64,000 bases of DNA. Source: Dentipellis sp. KUC8613. Its lineage: Eukaryota > Basidiomycota > Agaricomycetes > Russulales > Hericiaceae. The notes beneath the pieces were generated by a model that saw nothing but the letters and a program-made list of their open reading frames with translations, did no database searches and was not told where the DNA came from. Where the stretch lies: NCBI GenBank assembly GCA_002286715.1, contig NSJX01000008.1, positions 521,630 to 585,629 of the forward strand, read 5' to 3'. This document shows, piece after piece, positions 11,956 through 25,070 of this stretch. Both the position numbers and the translations under genes were made by a program. Numbering within the stretch: position 1 is the first letter of the stretch; every line of letters starts with the position of its first letter.

Positions 11956-13606
11956 CTACGCTGTTCCATACGACCTCACTTTGGAGAACCAGAATGGACG
12001 CTCGTTCTTGAGTGAAAATGGGCTGGCCTCTCCGGTTGCGCGGTTGACTGACTCGTACCCATCGAAGTCCAGCTTGTTCCACCTTCCAAGAGGTCGGGAG
12101 CGAAGGCTCAGGCTCATCTGGAATGTATACTTGGCTGCGGGGTTCGACGGGTCGACGAGATTCGTTACCAATATCGTCGTGCCGCTGAGCTGCCAGCTGC
12201 CGATATAGAATCCCTGCCAGAAAGATACCGTTAAGAGGTTGAAAATCGATAGGACAAGTAACGAAGCATACCTTCATGCGAAGGGTAGGCTTGAGCATAG
12301 GGATGACTTGCTGCGGCTCGAATTCTTCATTGGCCAGGAGCGATATTACTTGTCCCCCAGGATAGAAACGCCTATAATAGAAGTTATTCATCGATTCCAT
12401 GTCTGTAATGAAAGGAGCTGCGTACAAGTAACGATGGTACGTGATGAGGTGGCTTATCTACGAAGACGTCAAATTCGCACGACACAGGAGAGGCTACATG
12501 TAGGACATACATTCACCCATGCATTCTCGCTTTGACCGGGTCGACTGTATGGCATTTCGTGAGTGATGCGATCGACAGCAGATATGGGGAGCTCACATGT
12601 AGTGGCAGACAGCAATATAAACCCCATCTACGCGTACTCGAGGCTGCTCTATGTACATCCGCCTGTAGTTCCCTGCGTAGAGCTCAGCAACCATATCCTC
12701 CAGGGTGTCGTCGACAGCAATTTGCGGAGGTTTGTATACCGCCTCACAGAAGCCTCTGCAAATCAAGCGCACGTCAAAATGCACGCGTCACATCTGGCGT
12801 TCGTAGTACACTCACCTCCATATCAGCGGATCGAGGGTGAGCACGCGCGCCTTCTTGCTGACAGCCGCGAAGCGCTCGATACTAGTGGGGCCAAGGTAAC
12901 TGAGAACGTGGCTGACGAGTTCGTCTGGAAGTGAGTTGAACGCGCAGGCTTGTCCCTCATCGTCCGGCTCAAACGACAGTGGGTGTTCAAACGTCTCCAA
13001 GAGCGAGGCAAGAGTGCCAGACGTGGTCCACCTGTTGTTCTCGGTAGATGGTGGTTTGAGCACCTTGACGGCCTCTGTTATTTCGTGGACCTCGGGGGAG
13101 GATGAAACAGGAGCAGATTTCCTATGGGCTGGCCTGTCGGCAACGGCGTGCATTACTTCTGCCTGACGTTGCACAAAAGCATACGCTCGGTCTACGTCTG
13201 GATCCATGCGGAATGCCTGTCTGTAGAGGCCCAAAGCCTCATCGAGCTGGCTCGCCTGCTCGCAATGCACGGCCCGGGTATACACGTCGAGGGCGCGGCT
13301 GCGCACGAGATGAGCTCCATTCGACACAAACGTAGCGGAGACTGCAGTCGACGAGCTGGCAACAGACACCTCCGAGACGCTGGGTGCGTATGTTGATTTC
13401 ACGTCTGTGTCGGGCCAGAGAGTCTCCTGCGAAGTCACCGAGGTTGGGGGGATAGGCTCTGCTGACGAAGCTGAATGGGCAACTTGCTTTGGCTCCTCCC
13501 TCTCCTTCTCCTTTCCCTGCCGCTTCCTGCGTACTTCATCCTTCCATTGCTCGCGAAATCGCTTGAGTTCTTCGGGATCTTCTTCCCCCTCTGCTGGCTG
13601 GGACAT
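11956..13606 (-). CDS. F-box protein, Fbxo9 / Hrt3 / Pof7 family
   Basis: These proteins are substrate receptors of SCF ubiquitin ligases. Six exons (13606-12816, 12755-12597, 12544-12511, 12457-12426, 12371-12272, 12213-11956) join to 457 aa. An acidic/basic N-terminus (FREQWKDEVRRKRQ) leads to a TPR-like helical hairpin (residues about 105-145, ALDVYTRAVHCEQASQLDEA). The F-box follows at about 225-264 (SLPDELVSHVLSYLGPTSIE) and ends at LDPLIWR. After it come family blocks: GFCEAVYKPP, YAGNYRRMYIEQPRVRVDGV, ITYHRYLRFYPGGQV, and a beta-rich C-terminal domain ending KLDFDGYESVN and FWFSKVRSY. The order (MIT/TPR-like, F-box, C-terminal domain) matches Fbxo9 and yeast Hrt3. Two exons are only 32-34 nt, so automated models may misjoin them. 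The target protein is unknown. Confidence 0.9.
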
Positions 13607-14101
13607 ATGTCGAAAGAATGAAGGAAGTAGAGAGGCATCAGCCGTTATGTCGATTACAGTCCGTTACGTAATGGAATCGCGTCATGAAATGGTCGTGACA
13701 CCTTTCCAGTGCCGCCGGCAATATATCTGACCGCAGAACCTTGTTTCCAGCTCGGAATCTGTGAACAATCACTGACGTTCAACGGCCACAGTCTACAGCG
13801 TGACACAACTGCTTGAAGACAAGATATAACACGAAAAATACACAGAAGTGAGTATTTCGTCCATGGAAACAGTTTACACCCTTTGCCAAACGCCGCCCAC
13901 AGCATCTTTGAAGTTGGAATCGCTCGCCCTGACTTAGATACGCACAACGATGAACAGCGCCCAGGAGTCTCGGACACGAACTGCAGATGCGTGTGGATAC
14001 TCGCTCTTCCAACCTGAAATGCCGCTTCAGTGGTGGTCTTCGACATTTGTTTTAACAAGAAACTCACAGCGTTCGTTATATGTGCAGGATGATACTCATA
14101 C

Positions 14102-16336
14102 TCAGAGACACGACCTCCCTTGCTCTGGCTCCCGGACTAGAGGATCATTCAAAAATGTCGGGAATTGGCGATCTTTCCTCGGTAGGATACGACACCTGAA
14201 AGGCACTGGGTGTCTGTACAGGTCACCGTATCAGCCCGCGCTCTTCATTTCATCACCGTCGCGAAGCCACTTACCTTGACGTCGCTTCTTCAAACAGCGC
14301 AGGCGGGGGACACTCCTTCCCGTCCACAATCTCTGGCAAAAACTCGAACGAGGAAAGCATCTGCGCGACCGCCGTCCAAATCGAATTGTTTGCGACCCAC
14401 ATTCCTGGACAGCGCCGCCGCCCAAACCCGAAGACCACATCGCCCGGGTCGGCTGGGACGCTGCCACGGTCGGTGCCGTCGATGAAACGATGGGGAAGAA
14501 ACTCGGTCGGGCGCGGGCAGGCGTTGCACATTTGGCTGGGACGTGCAGTCAGCCCGCATCGAATCACACCTCGTCGGTATGTATGTGACACTTCAGGCTC
14601 GTGAGTATGACGGTGCCCTTCGGGATGAAGTACCCATTATAGGTGTCGTCTTCCATCACGGCGTGTGGAAGGCCATTGGGGACCGGGACCAACCACCTGC
14701 ACAGGAACGCTGTTAGAACGGGATAACGACGTTTGGAGGGCCGAACACTTACCGATATACCTCTTTGATTACAGCTGCGATGTAAGGGAGATCCCTATAA
14801 TCATCGAGGGTGGGAACCCGGTCAGGCGGGATGATGGCATCAATTTCTTCCTGAGCCTTGCGTTGTACCTCGGGGTTGAGTACCATAGCCAGGACAAAAG
14901 AGTTGAGGACTGTGACTGTCTGGAAATCAACGCATGGATAAATGAGCCGCCCATTCACGAAGAACGCTGGGACGGACCGTCTCTTGACCGGCTGTTTGGC
15001 GAGACATGAGCGCGATGCAAGGACTCTAGGGATAGCATCCGACGTCACCTGCAAACAGTATGCCAGCCAAGCCGCAGATATCCTCCTCATCCTCTTTCTC
15101 GACATGAGCAAGCCGACCTATATTTTCGATGGCGTCGTGAACAAGCGAAGGTCCTGCACTCCCGTCCCGCTGAGGTGTACAAGATTTGTCCAATGATAAA
15201 AGAAGTGATGCAGTATTTTGTTTACCATGTTATCTTTGACCATGTTATATGGTATATTCATCGAGCGTTCAGTTTGTTTGCGGAGCGCCACGACTTCTTT
15301 CTTAAAACCAGAGAACGGCGCCCACTCGGGGTAAAGTATGTAAAGCCATCTGCCGTGGATCGCCAGTGAGAAATATATTTTGGATGGGGAAATAATATGT
15401 TACCTACTTCATCGGCGGAAAGAAGTTCACGACAGCGCTTTTCGTGAATGCCTTGTTCGCCTTATCAACAGCGTCATTAGCTAGAAAAATAGCTTATTAG
15501 ATGCATGCCGCTGCCTGCTGAGAGCATGGTTACCAGTGTCAACGAGATGGCGCCTTTCGGGAGTTTCAATGTCCAAATCGTATGCGATCCTGAAAACGGT
15601 AGACGCAGCGTACCTAGGAACCAAGGCATGTCACCTCTGAAAGACTGGTACCCGGCGAAATGGCTCACATAAAGATATGGTCCATGAACTTCTCCGGCTT
15701 CGCGGCAAGCGAGGACAGCAAGCCACTTGCGAGTTCATTGTGCAGGTCTCCATATCCTCGTACAGCGTTTGAATTGAGATGTGTTTGAGACATCCTCCTG
15801 TGTTTTCTGAACAGCGGCCCGTATTGTAAGCCTGACATGGCCTTCCCCCACCCGCCTCTGAAAGTGGGAAAAAATCAGTTTGAATGCGAAGATGAAGGCA
15901 GTTAAAACGGCTGACAGTTCTGTCAAAAGGACTGCAGGAGGTCGGTCTGAGTATATCGCGCTGCGCTTCTCAAGCAAGTCTACTGCCACGTTGTAGTCCG
16001 CGACGACGATAAACCGGGCGCCGAGGACGGTAAACTGGACCATGTTTCCTAGCAGCGATGACTCGTCACTTTCAAACGTCAATATACTGATCCTCTGAAC
16101 ATACCATAAACCCGACTCCACTCGGGGAACAGGAGAGGAAACTGTTTAGTCTTGATGATTTCAAGCAAGTTGCCGATGAAAGGGTATCCTCGAGGCCCGG
16201 GGGGTAGCTTCGCATTCTTTCCAGAAGACTGGCGGTGGTAGTAGACGAGAACGACTAAAGCCAAACAAGAGAAGGAGACGAAGTATGCAGGGGATATTAT
16301 ACCTAGAGGTAGGGCGTGAGGGATATCTGAGAGCAT
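14102..16336 (-). CDS. Cytochrome P450 monooxygenase, copy 1
   Basis: A microsomal heme-thiolate monooxygenase. An N-terminal membrane anchor (AYFVSFSCLALVVLVYYH) is followed by the proline hinge LPPGPRGYPFIGNLLEI. About 12 exons splice to roughly 536 aa. Hallmarks are a C-helix block (GPLFRKHRRMSQTHLNSN), an I-helix AGILFA-AGQET in which AGQET is made by a 14-nt micro-exon near 15000, the K-helix E-x-x-R in IKEVYR, a PERF-like PTEFLPHRF, and the heme loop FGFGRRRCPGMW at about 14390-14410. The last exon starts RHPVPFRCRILPR and stops at 14102. The frame is intact throughout. The family resembles the expanded basidiomycete group often labelled O-methylsterigmatocystin-oxidoreductase-like, but the CYP number and substrate cannot be assigned by reading alone. 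Confidence 0.92.
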
Positions 16337-18247
16337 CGTGAGGAGTCGCGGAGGGCGGATTCAGAGGAGTAAGTGAGAGCGAGCCTAGGATTACCAGCGC
16401 ACGCGCCCTGCTTTATGGAAAATCCGTGCAGTTCTCAATCGAGTATTCTGGGTGTTATCGAGTGGTGGTCCGACTTTGGTTTTGAGTATGGATGAATGGG
16501 CGCTTCTGCTTTTCCAAGACGGGGAATTGAGCTTATTGAACTTGTATATAGCAAGTATCTATCTATATGTATGTCAGATACGTACATATCGAGATGCAAA
16601 TCGAGTACATACCGGAGATTATGTGGTGCTGCCTTCGTGTGGTGCTCGTCGAGCACGGAAGGAGTGAAAACATGGCATCGTTAGATAGTTCATGGGATGG
16701 ACGTGCTCTGCCAGGGCAGTCATCCGTATTCAGTACTGATTGGCTGGAGATGGTTAGTATTTCATGGTCCCCATCACTCAGTCACTGAGAAGGAAAGAGG
16801 GGCACCTGTTTTTGGATTTGGATTCGTTGGTAATCCTCAGCGAGGCGCTGCGAATCACGCCAAAGTTATACGGTGAGTTATCGTCACGAGATGCGGTCTT
16901 GATGGAAATCTGACTCTCGGACATACCACCTCCAGCCAATCGTCGCTACTGCATACTCACGCAGGCGCGCTTCAGTCAATGCATAAGTCCGGGCCGGCAT
17001 CGAGCACCGACGGGGCGATTGTATCTCCTGCGGCCCTGCTTCAAGAGCCACTTGCGAAGCTTCTGTGAGTTCTGAGCTCATGCTCACCCGTCCGGGGTGC
17101 CGAGGCGCAATACCACAGGGCTGCTGACTGGAACATCATCATTGATGCTCGTCGGAGACACTGCAATGGATGGTGGAGACAGGCCTCCCGATGGCGCATT
17201 CAGCAATGATTGAGCGGCAAGTCTGGCAGACTCCTTGTTCTACTGGCTTCAAACTGTCCGAAAGTCGGATACCGCCTCCGAAGAATGCGCTGAGCAACCA
17301 TGCGAACACCGAAGAGGACACAGCGGACGCTGAGAGACACCCCGTGCGTCGGTTACTGATCTAAGAGCTCGCGCAACAGGTCAGTAGTATGATTCAAAAC
17401 TGAATTCGAACGTCTTCATAGCATATCCATTGACGAAGATGAAAGGGAGCTTAGTACAAGATAACAGGGAAGAATTAGAGGACACACCATACCTCACAAT
17501 CGGCGCGTAGCTCCAGTTGCATCCAGACCAGCCCTAAATCCTCTCACTGGCGCGTGTTGCGGCGCACGACTCTGGCACCGCCGCTGCTGCATTGATATCG
17601 TACTGCCACGCTGTTTCCTGCAAAAACACCAAGCTAGAAAGCAGCAATTGACGTCCGCCGCCGGCTTTCAAGGGGTCAATCATGACACCGGTGCGTTGCT
17701 AACCCTTACTAAACCTCTGTGCGGAAGGTTGACCGCCCATGGTGGTACCCTTTTCAGTGCAGCAAAGGCACCCGCTTGTACATCTTCGAGGCATGCTGCG
17801 TGACGTGTTGTCTGTCGCTATTGCCGTGCGTGTGCGCCAGCTGGGCGCTTGTATGAGCTCGGTCGCGCACATGCAAGCGCCCGAAGCTACATTCGCTTTC
17901 GCTGCGAGCTCAGAGCGAATGCTTACCTTCCCAGAGGGGTTTCCTGGTCACCACCATCAACTCGCCTTCGCCATCGTCGAGCGAATGGCCTGGCAAATCC
18001 ATTGCCTTTACCTCATGTTCGGGAGTTCTGGACGTGGACGACCGATGCTTGTACAGTCACAGTCTACATGCGTTGTTTATCTCGCTTCCTCAGTCTATTA
18101 CTAACCGAAAGCCTACTACAGTGGAGTCCTTCATTGCTTGGCTCAAGAGTACTCCTACAACTTTCCTTACATATAGTACAGCAACTCTAGCGTTGACAAT
18201 CAGAAACATAATTTCTTCTCCATCAGCTGATTTGACGAGATGGTTAC
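16337..18247. other. 1.9-kb spacer between tandem P450 genes
   Basis: The first 350 bp is the promoter of P450 copy 1 and shares diverged blocks with the promoter of copy 2 (for example CTTTGGTTTTGA, GGAATTGAG and ACTTGTATA). From about 16800 to 18000 I see only short frames on both strands with no recognisable domain. The end is the 3' flank of copy 2. Confidence 0.5.
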
Positions 18248-20437
18248 TCATGAGAGCGTCGCGAATTGACGACCTTTCCTCGGCAAGATACGACATTTGA
18301 ACGGTACGGGGTGCCTGCGTAGCTCATTAGGTCAACCAACGCACAAGTCGTCGCGATCGGCGAAGTCGCCTTACCTAGTCGATGCAGTTTCGAACAGGGC
18401 AAGTGGGGGACATTCCTTCCCATCCACGATCTCCGGCAAAAATTCAAACGAGGAAAGCATCTGTGCGACCGCCGTCCAGATCGAATTGTTTGCAATCCAC
18501 ATGCCTGGGCAGCGCCGCCGCCCAAACCCGAAAATCACGTCGGCCGGATCGGCTGGGACGCTGCCACGGTCGGTACCATCGATGAAACGATGGGGGAGAA
18601 ACTCGGTCGGGCGCGGGCAGGCGTTGCACATTTGTCTAGGGAGGTGCAGCGGTGGCAGTAAATATTCGGAGCATATCTCGCCAGTATTCACATTCAACTT
18701 ACTCCACACTCGCAATGATGACGGTGCCTTTGGGAATGAAGTACCCATTATAGACGTCATCTTCCATCACGGCGTGCGGAACGCCAATGGGAGCTGGGAC
18801 CAACCACCTGTGCCAGAACATCGTCAATGGAAGGATAAAGACGAACCAAACTGTAACCACTCACCGATAGACCTCTTTAATGACAGCTTCGATGTACGGG
18901 AGATCCCTTAAATCATCGAGGGTTGGAACCCGGTCAGGCGGTATGACAGCATCGATTTCTTCCTGAGCCTTGCGTTGTACCTCGGGGTTGAGGACCATGG
19001 CGAGGATAAAGGAGTTGATGACTGTGACTGTCTGGATATCGATGCATGAATAAATAAGCCGCCCATTCACGAAGAACACTGGGACGGACCGTCTCTTGAC
19101 CGGCTGTTTGGCCAGACATCAGCATGGTGCAAAGATTTCAAGGATCGGCATTGAGCGTTACCTGCGTATAGTACACCAGCCAAGGCACAGATGTCCTCCT
19201 CATCGTCCTGGTCGATGTTACAAAGCCCACCCATATTTTCGATAGCGTCGTGAGCAAGCGAAGGCCCTGCACTCCCATTCCGCTAAGGTCCCCGAGAGTC
19301 ATTCAACGGAACAAAAAAGCGACGCAGTTTTCTGCTTACCATGTTATCTTTCACCATATTATACGGCGTCTTGAATGCGTATTCGGTTTGTTTGCGAAGC
19401 GCAACTACCTCTTTCTTGAAACCAGAGAACGGCGCCCACTCGGGGTAAAGTATGTAGAGCCACCTACGACGCATTGAGCGATGGACATCGATTGAAGAGA
19501 TTATATTCCGTTACTTCAAAGGCGGAAAGAAGGTCACGACAGCGCTTTTCACGGAGGCCTTGTTCGTTTTGGTGATCGTGTCATTAACTAGAGAAATAGC
19601 TCGTCAGATGCATGCCTCTGCGGGTTGAGAACGCATACTTACCTGCATCAACCAGATGGCGCCTTTCGGGGGCTTCGATGTCCAAGTCATATGCAATCCT
19701 AAAAACGGTAGACGCGGCATACCTACGAATTGTGGTATGTAACTCCTGAAGTATTGGGACCCAGCAAAATAACTCACATGAATACATGGTCCATGAACTT
19801 CGTTGGGTCAGCGGCAAGCGAGGACAGCATCCTGCTTGCGAGTTCATTATGTAGGTTTGCATATCTTCGCACAGCGTTTGAATTGAGATGCGCCTGAGAC
19901 ATTCTCCTGTGTTTTCTGAACAATGGGCCATACGGTAAGCTTGTCATAGCCCTCCCCCAGCCGCCTCTGGGCTTGAAATCAGTTGAAACGCAAAGGGTAC
20001 GACGGCGAGATGAGCCTACAGCTCGTTGAAGAGAACCGAGGGAGGTCGGTCTGAATAGATTGCGCTGCGCTTCTCAAGGAGGTCTACTGCCACATTGTAG
20101 TCCGCAATAACAACGTAACGAGCTCCAAAGGCGGTGAACCCGACGATGTTTCCTTGCAACAGTATTTAAGCGCTTTCAAATATCACAGTACAGGTGGCAC
20201 AAACGTACCGTGAATACGAATCCACTCAGGAAATAGGAGAGGAAACTGCTTCACCTTGACAATTTCGAGCAAATTACCTATGAAAGGGTATCCCTGAGGT
20301 CCAGGCGGTAACTTTGCATCCTGGCTGTAAGACGGACGGCGGTAGTGAACGAAACCTAAAGCCAGGCAAGAGAAAGAGAATAAGTACGCAGGGGATATGC
20401 CACCTAGAGATAGGGCACTAAGGACGTCTGAAAGCAT
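18248..20437 (-). CDS. Cytochrome P450 monooxygenase, copy 2
   Basis: A close tandem paralogue of the P450 at 14102-16336, with the same exon plan and about the same length, and no frame break seen. The anchor is AYLFSFSCLALGFVHY, the hinge LPPGPQGYPFIGNLLEI. The I-helix is again split so that a 14-nt micro-exon near 19095-19108 encodes AGQET. The K-helix reads IKEVYR, the PERF-like block PTEFLPHRF and the heme loop FGFGRRRCPGMW. The C-terminus (RHPVPFKCRILPRKGRQFATLS) is shorter than in copy 1. The similarity extends into introns and upstream sequence, which suggests fairly recent duplication. A secondary-metabolite or xenobiotic role is inference; no terpene synthase or PKS lies in the window, so a biosynthetic cluster is not supported. 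Confidence 0.92.
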
Positions 20438-21803
20438 TGTGATGGGTCGCAGAGGGATGCAGGATTCGCGATAACGAGCCTTTTATACCGTACAGACGAC
20501 ACGCGATAAGGCATATCTCACCCAGCTTTGTGTACAATCTGCTCAGGTCGCAGTTGGATATCGCAGTAGAATACCGCGTGGTGGTTTAACTTTGGTTTTG
20601 AATACGAAACGGAGCGTGTGTGTGAATTGTGCTAAAGTTAGGAATTGAGTTTATTGGACTTGTATAGGGGAAGCGTCAACTCTTCGTATGCGTGACAGAC
20701 ACACATGCTGAGATACGTACACACCGGAGACCATGTGCTGTCGCCTGGAATCTTCGTCGAACTTGCTTCTAAACATCGTGTAGCTCTGTATTGTGCTCGT
20801 CTGGCACTAGGGTAGTGGGAACGACGCGGTAGTACAGGTCAGAACAGATTCAGCCAGAGAAGGATAATAATTATCGAGCTCTTATTGTCTGGAGATGATA
20901 AAGCGTTTCACATTGCCCAGCAATTGGTCTGTTGAGAAGAGAAGAGTTAGATTCTCGGAGTGACCATGGAGCCGATACGAAGTCCTTGCTGACAGTCACG
21001 TCGATAAGCGCACTCACAAGTCCTCGGAGGGAGGCCCCACTTGGACACAGACATGCCGTCAATTCGGCAGTGAGATAGGCTGTAATCATGTTTCAGGGAA
21101 GTGGAAAGGACGAAGCCTACGTAACGTTGTGTTTCTCAGCCAGTGTCATTGATCCTCGGGCTAAAGGTGCAGATACAGATTAAATCTGAGCGTTAGGCAC
21201 TCGGTGAGGGCCATAGAAAGCTGCAGTGAGTCCATAACCTTTAGTGAGACGCGACATACCATAAGCCCGCGCTGAGCATCTCGAGAAGCGGTGTAGGTCT
21301 TGATGCGAACCTCAATCCTGCAATTCAGAATATTGGTATCGCGCGATGCTGTAGACAGGCCATTTCCAGTTTGAGTCCATTAAAGAAGCATACTCACGCA
21401 GCTTATCGGTGCAAAGTAGTCGAAGCAAGTTGAACGATGACAGAGAGTGCACAGGAAACCCCGAAGCGGGGTTAGGTCCCGAGAAAGTCATGCAGCCAAT
21501 CAGGACACAGCCTCCCAAAATTTTGGACGACTGTGCGGGTTGCCGCCGCTCGCCGGAGCGCCACTGAGACCAGCGCAACGCAAACCCGTCGCTGGCATTT
21601 ACTGTATACCCTGTGCCACCTCGCACACCTCAAGGCAACCCTTTTTCCCCTCCCATAAAAGCCTCCCGACTGGTTTCGCGGCAGCACTTTCCCCTCTTCA
21701 CCTAGATCATAGACCAGGTCATTATTTCACGCCACACTCTTGCCCTTTGTCTGCTCTCGTCCCATCCTGCCGTAGATTTTTCTGTCATTAAACGTTGGCC
21801 ACC
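20438..21803. other. Divergent spacer between P450 copy 2 and an F-box gene
   Basis: This holds the promoters of the minus-strand P450 (left) and the plus-strand F-box gene (right). The block from about 20560 to 20760 matches, in diverged form, the upstream region of P450 copy 1. A CATAAAAG element at 21653-21660 may serve the F-box gene. No coding gene is supported between them. Confidence 0.5.
20481..20487 (-). promoter_or_regulatory. TATA box of P450 copy 2
   Basis: The minus strand reads TATAAAA 43 bp before the P450 start codon. Transcription would start only some 10-20 nt ahead of the ATG. Copy 1 has only a weaker CATAAAG at a different distance. Confidence 0.45.
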
Positions 21804-23466
21804 ATGCACCAAGTCCTCCTCATCGACGAAATTCTCCGCAACATCTTCGCCCAAATAAATAATGTTGCTCTCCGGCCTCCCCACCTACGCAATTTTGCTT
21901 CCTGTGCCAGGGTATGCAAGGCATGGAAAGACCCCGCTTTGGACTTCCTTTGGGAGTCTCTCGGGACCATGGATCCCCTCCTTTATCTCATACCTGGCGT
22001 GACCCGCGTCGGCGATGCCTATGTCAGTATCGCGGTCCTTTGTTCGTCATTAATGCTCATCCAATTACCAGACTATTCCGGACACCATCTCCCCTAATGA
22101 CATCTGTAATTTCCTGTCTTACGCTGCACGCGTGCGCGAAGTATGCCAGTATTCGCGCAAATTTTGCAGGATCCCCCCGGCTCTTTTATCCCTCATCATA
22201 CCCCAGCCGTCTCCGGATCACATCCTCCTCCCCCGCCTGACCACCGCGCGCCTCGTCCTGCATGACTCTTTCAAGCGCAATATCTTTCCTCCCACCCTCT
22301 ATGTCTCGCCACGCCTCCGCTCCCTCACCATTGAGATCAGCTTTATCAATCGCACCCTCGCCGGGGGCGCCTCTCACCCGGGCGAGGCGCTCTACCTTTA
22401 CATGGATGCTGTCGCGCGCATTGCCTCCGGGCTCGAATTCCTCCGTATCCGTGGGCGCGTCTGCGAGCGCATGACCGAGACTATCGCGACCCTGACCGGG
22501 TTGCGTACGCTTTCCCTCTGCATCGGAAGCGATATCAGCCCGCGCACCATTGCCGCCATTGCCACCTTCCCGCGCCTGGAGGAACTGCGCGTGCACCTGG
22601 ACGGCATGGACGCGGATGCGCTCGACGAGGCGCTGCCGCAGAGCGGTGAGGCGGGCCAGTCGCTCTTCCCCGCGCTGCACACGTTGCACGTCCGCTCCTC
22701 GCCACAGGTCGCGGAGGTCCTCTTCACGCGCCTCGCCCCGCGCAGCGGCTTGCGCGCCGTACGCATCGAATCCGACTTCAAGCCGCGCGTCGTCGACGCT
22801 TGGACGCCCGCGCTTGCACTCCTAGCGGACAAAGCCGCCGACACGCTCGTGGACCTCTCCATTGAGTGCCTCACGAACTTCTGCGAGGTCCCCGACCACG
22901 CATTCCCGCCAAAGCTGCACTTCACCCTCGCCACGCTCGCCCCCCTCGCGAAGCTCACGCGCCTGCGCAAGTTCCACCTCGACGCGTCCGTCCCCGCCGA
23001 CCTCACCGACGCGGACGTCGCCACGCTCGCCGCGTGGTGGCCCGCGATCGAGGACCTCGGGCTCTGGACGCGCCCCGTCGACGCGTTCGACTACCCGACG
23101 TACTTCACGCGCCACCCGCGTGCGACGCTCGCGAGCCTCGCCGTGCTCGCCGCGCGCTGCCCCAACCTGCGCAACCTCGCGCTCGCGCTCGACATCGCGG
23201 CGCTGCCCCCGCGCGCGCATCCGCCCCTCGCGTGCGCGTCGCAGGGCGCGCTCGAGCGTCTCACCGTCGGCTGTGCGCGCAAGGCCGGCGCGGAGGGCGT
23301 CGACCCCGAGGCACTCGCGGAGTGCATCTTCCGCGCATTCCCGGCGCTTGGGAGGCTCGACTTCGAGAGCGGCGGCGAGGCATCGTGGGGGGACGTGCTG
23401 GAGGGCTACTTCGGTCTGCAGGGCACGCGGCTGCGGGTCTCGGTTGAGGAGTGCTTGGAAGAGTGA
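21804..23466 (+). CDS. F-box protein with LRR-like C-terminal region
   Basis: Two exons, 21804-22022 and 22072-23466, joined across a 49-nt intron, give 537 aa. The start has a strong Kozak context (GCCACCATG). Residues 2-45 form an F-box (LLIDEILRNIFAQINN, then SCARVCKAWKDPALDFLWESL). The remainder has repeated leucine-rich strands such as LRSLTIEISF, LEFLRIRGRV, LRTLSLCIGS and LEELRVHLDG. This layout matches the very large basidiomycete F-box family with degenerate LRR domains, presumed SCF ubiquitin-ligase receptors. The second half of exon 2 is extremely GC-rich, with near-complete G/C third positions, and this creates long overlapping frames on both strands that are not genes. The substrate is unknown. 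Confidence 0.88.
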
Positions 23467-24017
23467 GGCGCCGAGGGACCGTATACATAGAACCGAACTT
23501 GGCGGAAATGGCTGATGCAGTACGGTACGGGTATACCGCGGCGTTTGCAACGCCGCATGTTCTTGTTGTCCTGGTCCTGGTTTTTTTATCATTTGTGGCT
23601 TGCCATCTTGCTTATCACTTAGACCCATAGCTTTAGACAAAGTAGAGTAGAGACAGTAGTAGACGCGCTTCGTTCCCTAGCTAGAGCTATACCCTAATAT
23701 TCACCGTAGCTATTTAATGCAATAATCTTACATTCGTTTCGCCTTATTACATGTCGGTTTGAGTCCCGAATTTACTGAGAAGATACTTCAAGAATCCGAG
23801 CAGACCTAGTGTCATTCAGCACTTTTATTCCGGTCGGACGATAGGACGCCAATATGATAGCTTTCCAGAGCATCGCTTGTTCTTTCACGCCGATTTTGGA
23901 CTTGGTCACACAAGTTGGGATGGTCGTGCATCATGACTTTTATAGCATAGCGGTACATAGAGCTACATGAAGGATCCTACAATCATGACACTACTCGTGC
24001 TCGAACCAAGCAGTCGA
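23467..24017. other. Convergent 3' spacer
   Basis: 550 bp between the stop codons of the plus-strand F-box gene and the minus-strand ubiquitin-eS31 gene. It is AT-richer than its flanks and contains only 3' UTR-type sequence; no gene is seen. Confidence 0.6.
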
Positions 24018-24734
<717 letters not shown>

Positions 24735-25070
24735 CTTGCGGACGCCTCTGTCTGTCCAACGAACTCAACGGTGGAGTCTTTGACAAAAGCAAGTTCCGGG
24801 GCTGAGAGGAAAGAAAGCTCGGCAAAGCTCTTAAGTATCGCCCTGAAAATGAATTAGTCAGCGGCGGATTTGTGTCGATGGTCAGTGCGTGAGAACAGAA
24901 TAAGGTTTGCGCCTCGGGCATAGCCGAGGACGCGTTCCCCGACGCGTCGACGCGTCTCACCAAACGACTCGGACGCGACTGACTGAACTTCGCGCTTACA
25001 AGTTGCACGGCATAAACCCTTCGCTTGAAACTTATACCTTTCTCTCCGCAGAAAGCCCCAGTGACGCGCC
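24735..25070. promoter_or_regulatory. Divergent promoter with a triple ACGCGT (MCB) cluster
   Basis: This 336-bp interval drives ubiquitin-eS31 leftward and RFC3 rightward. It holds three ACGCGT palindromes at 24930-24935, 24942-24947 and 24950-24955, plus an ACGCGA near 24973. ACGCGT is the MluI cell-cycle box recognised by MBF-type factors that drive replication genes at G1/S in yeasts. Use by RFC3 is inference from position and motif. Confidence 0.6.

Noticed and set aside
14102..20437. A biosynthetic gene cluster around the P450 pair
   Set aside because: No terpene synthase, PKS, NRPS or transferase neighbours were found, only the duplicated P450s and housekeeping genes.
22398..23640. 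Long minus-strand and alternate-frame reading frames over the F-box gene
   Set aside because: They are shadows caused by the G/C third-position bias of the real plus-strand exon; their products are Arg/Ala runs.
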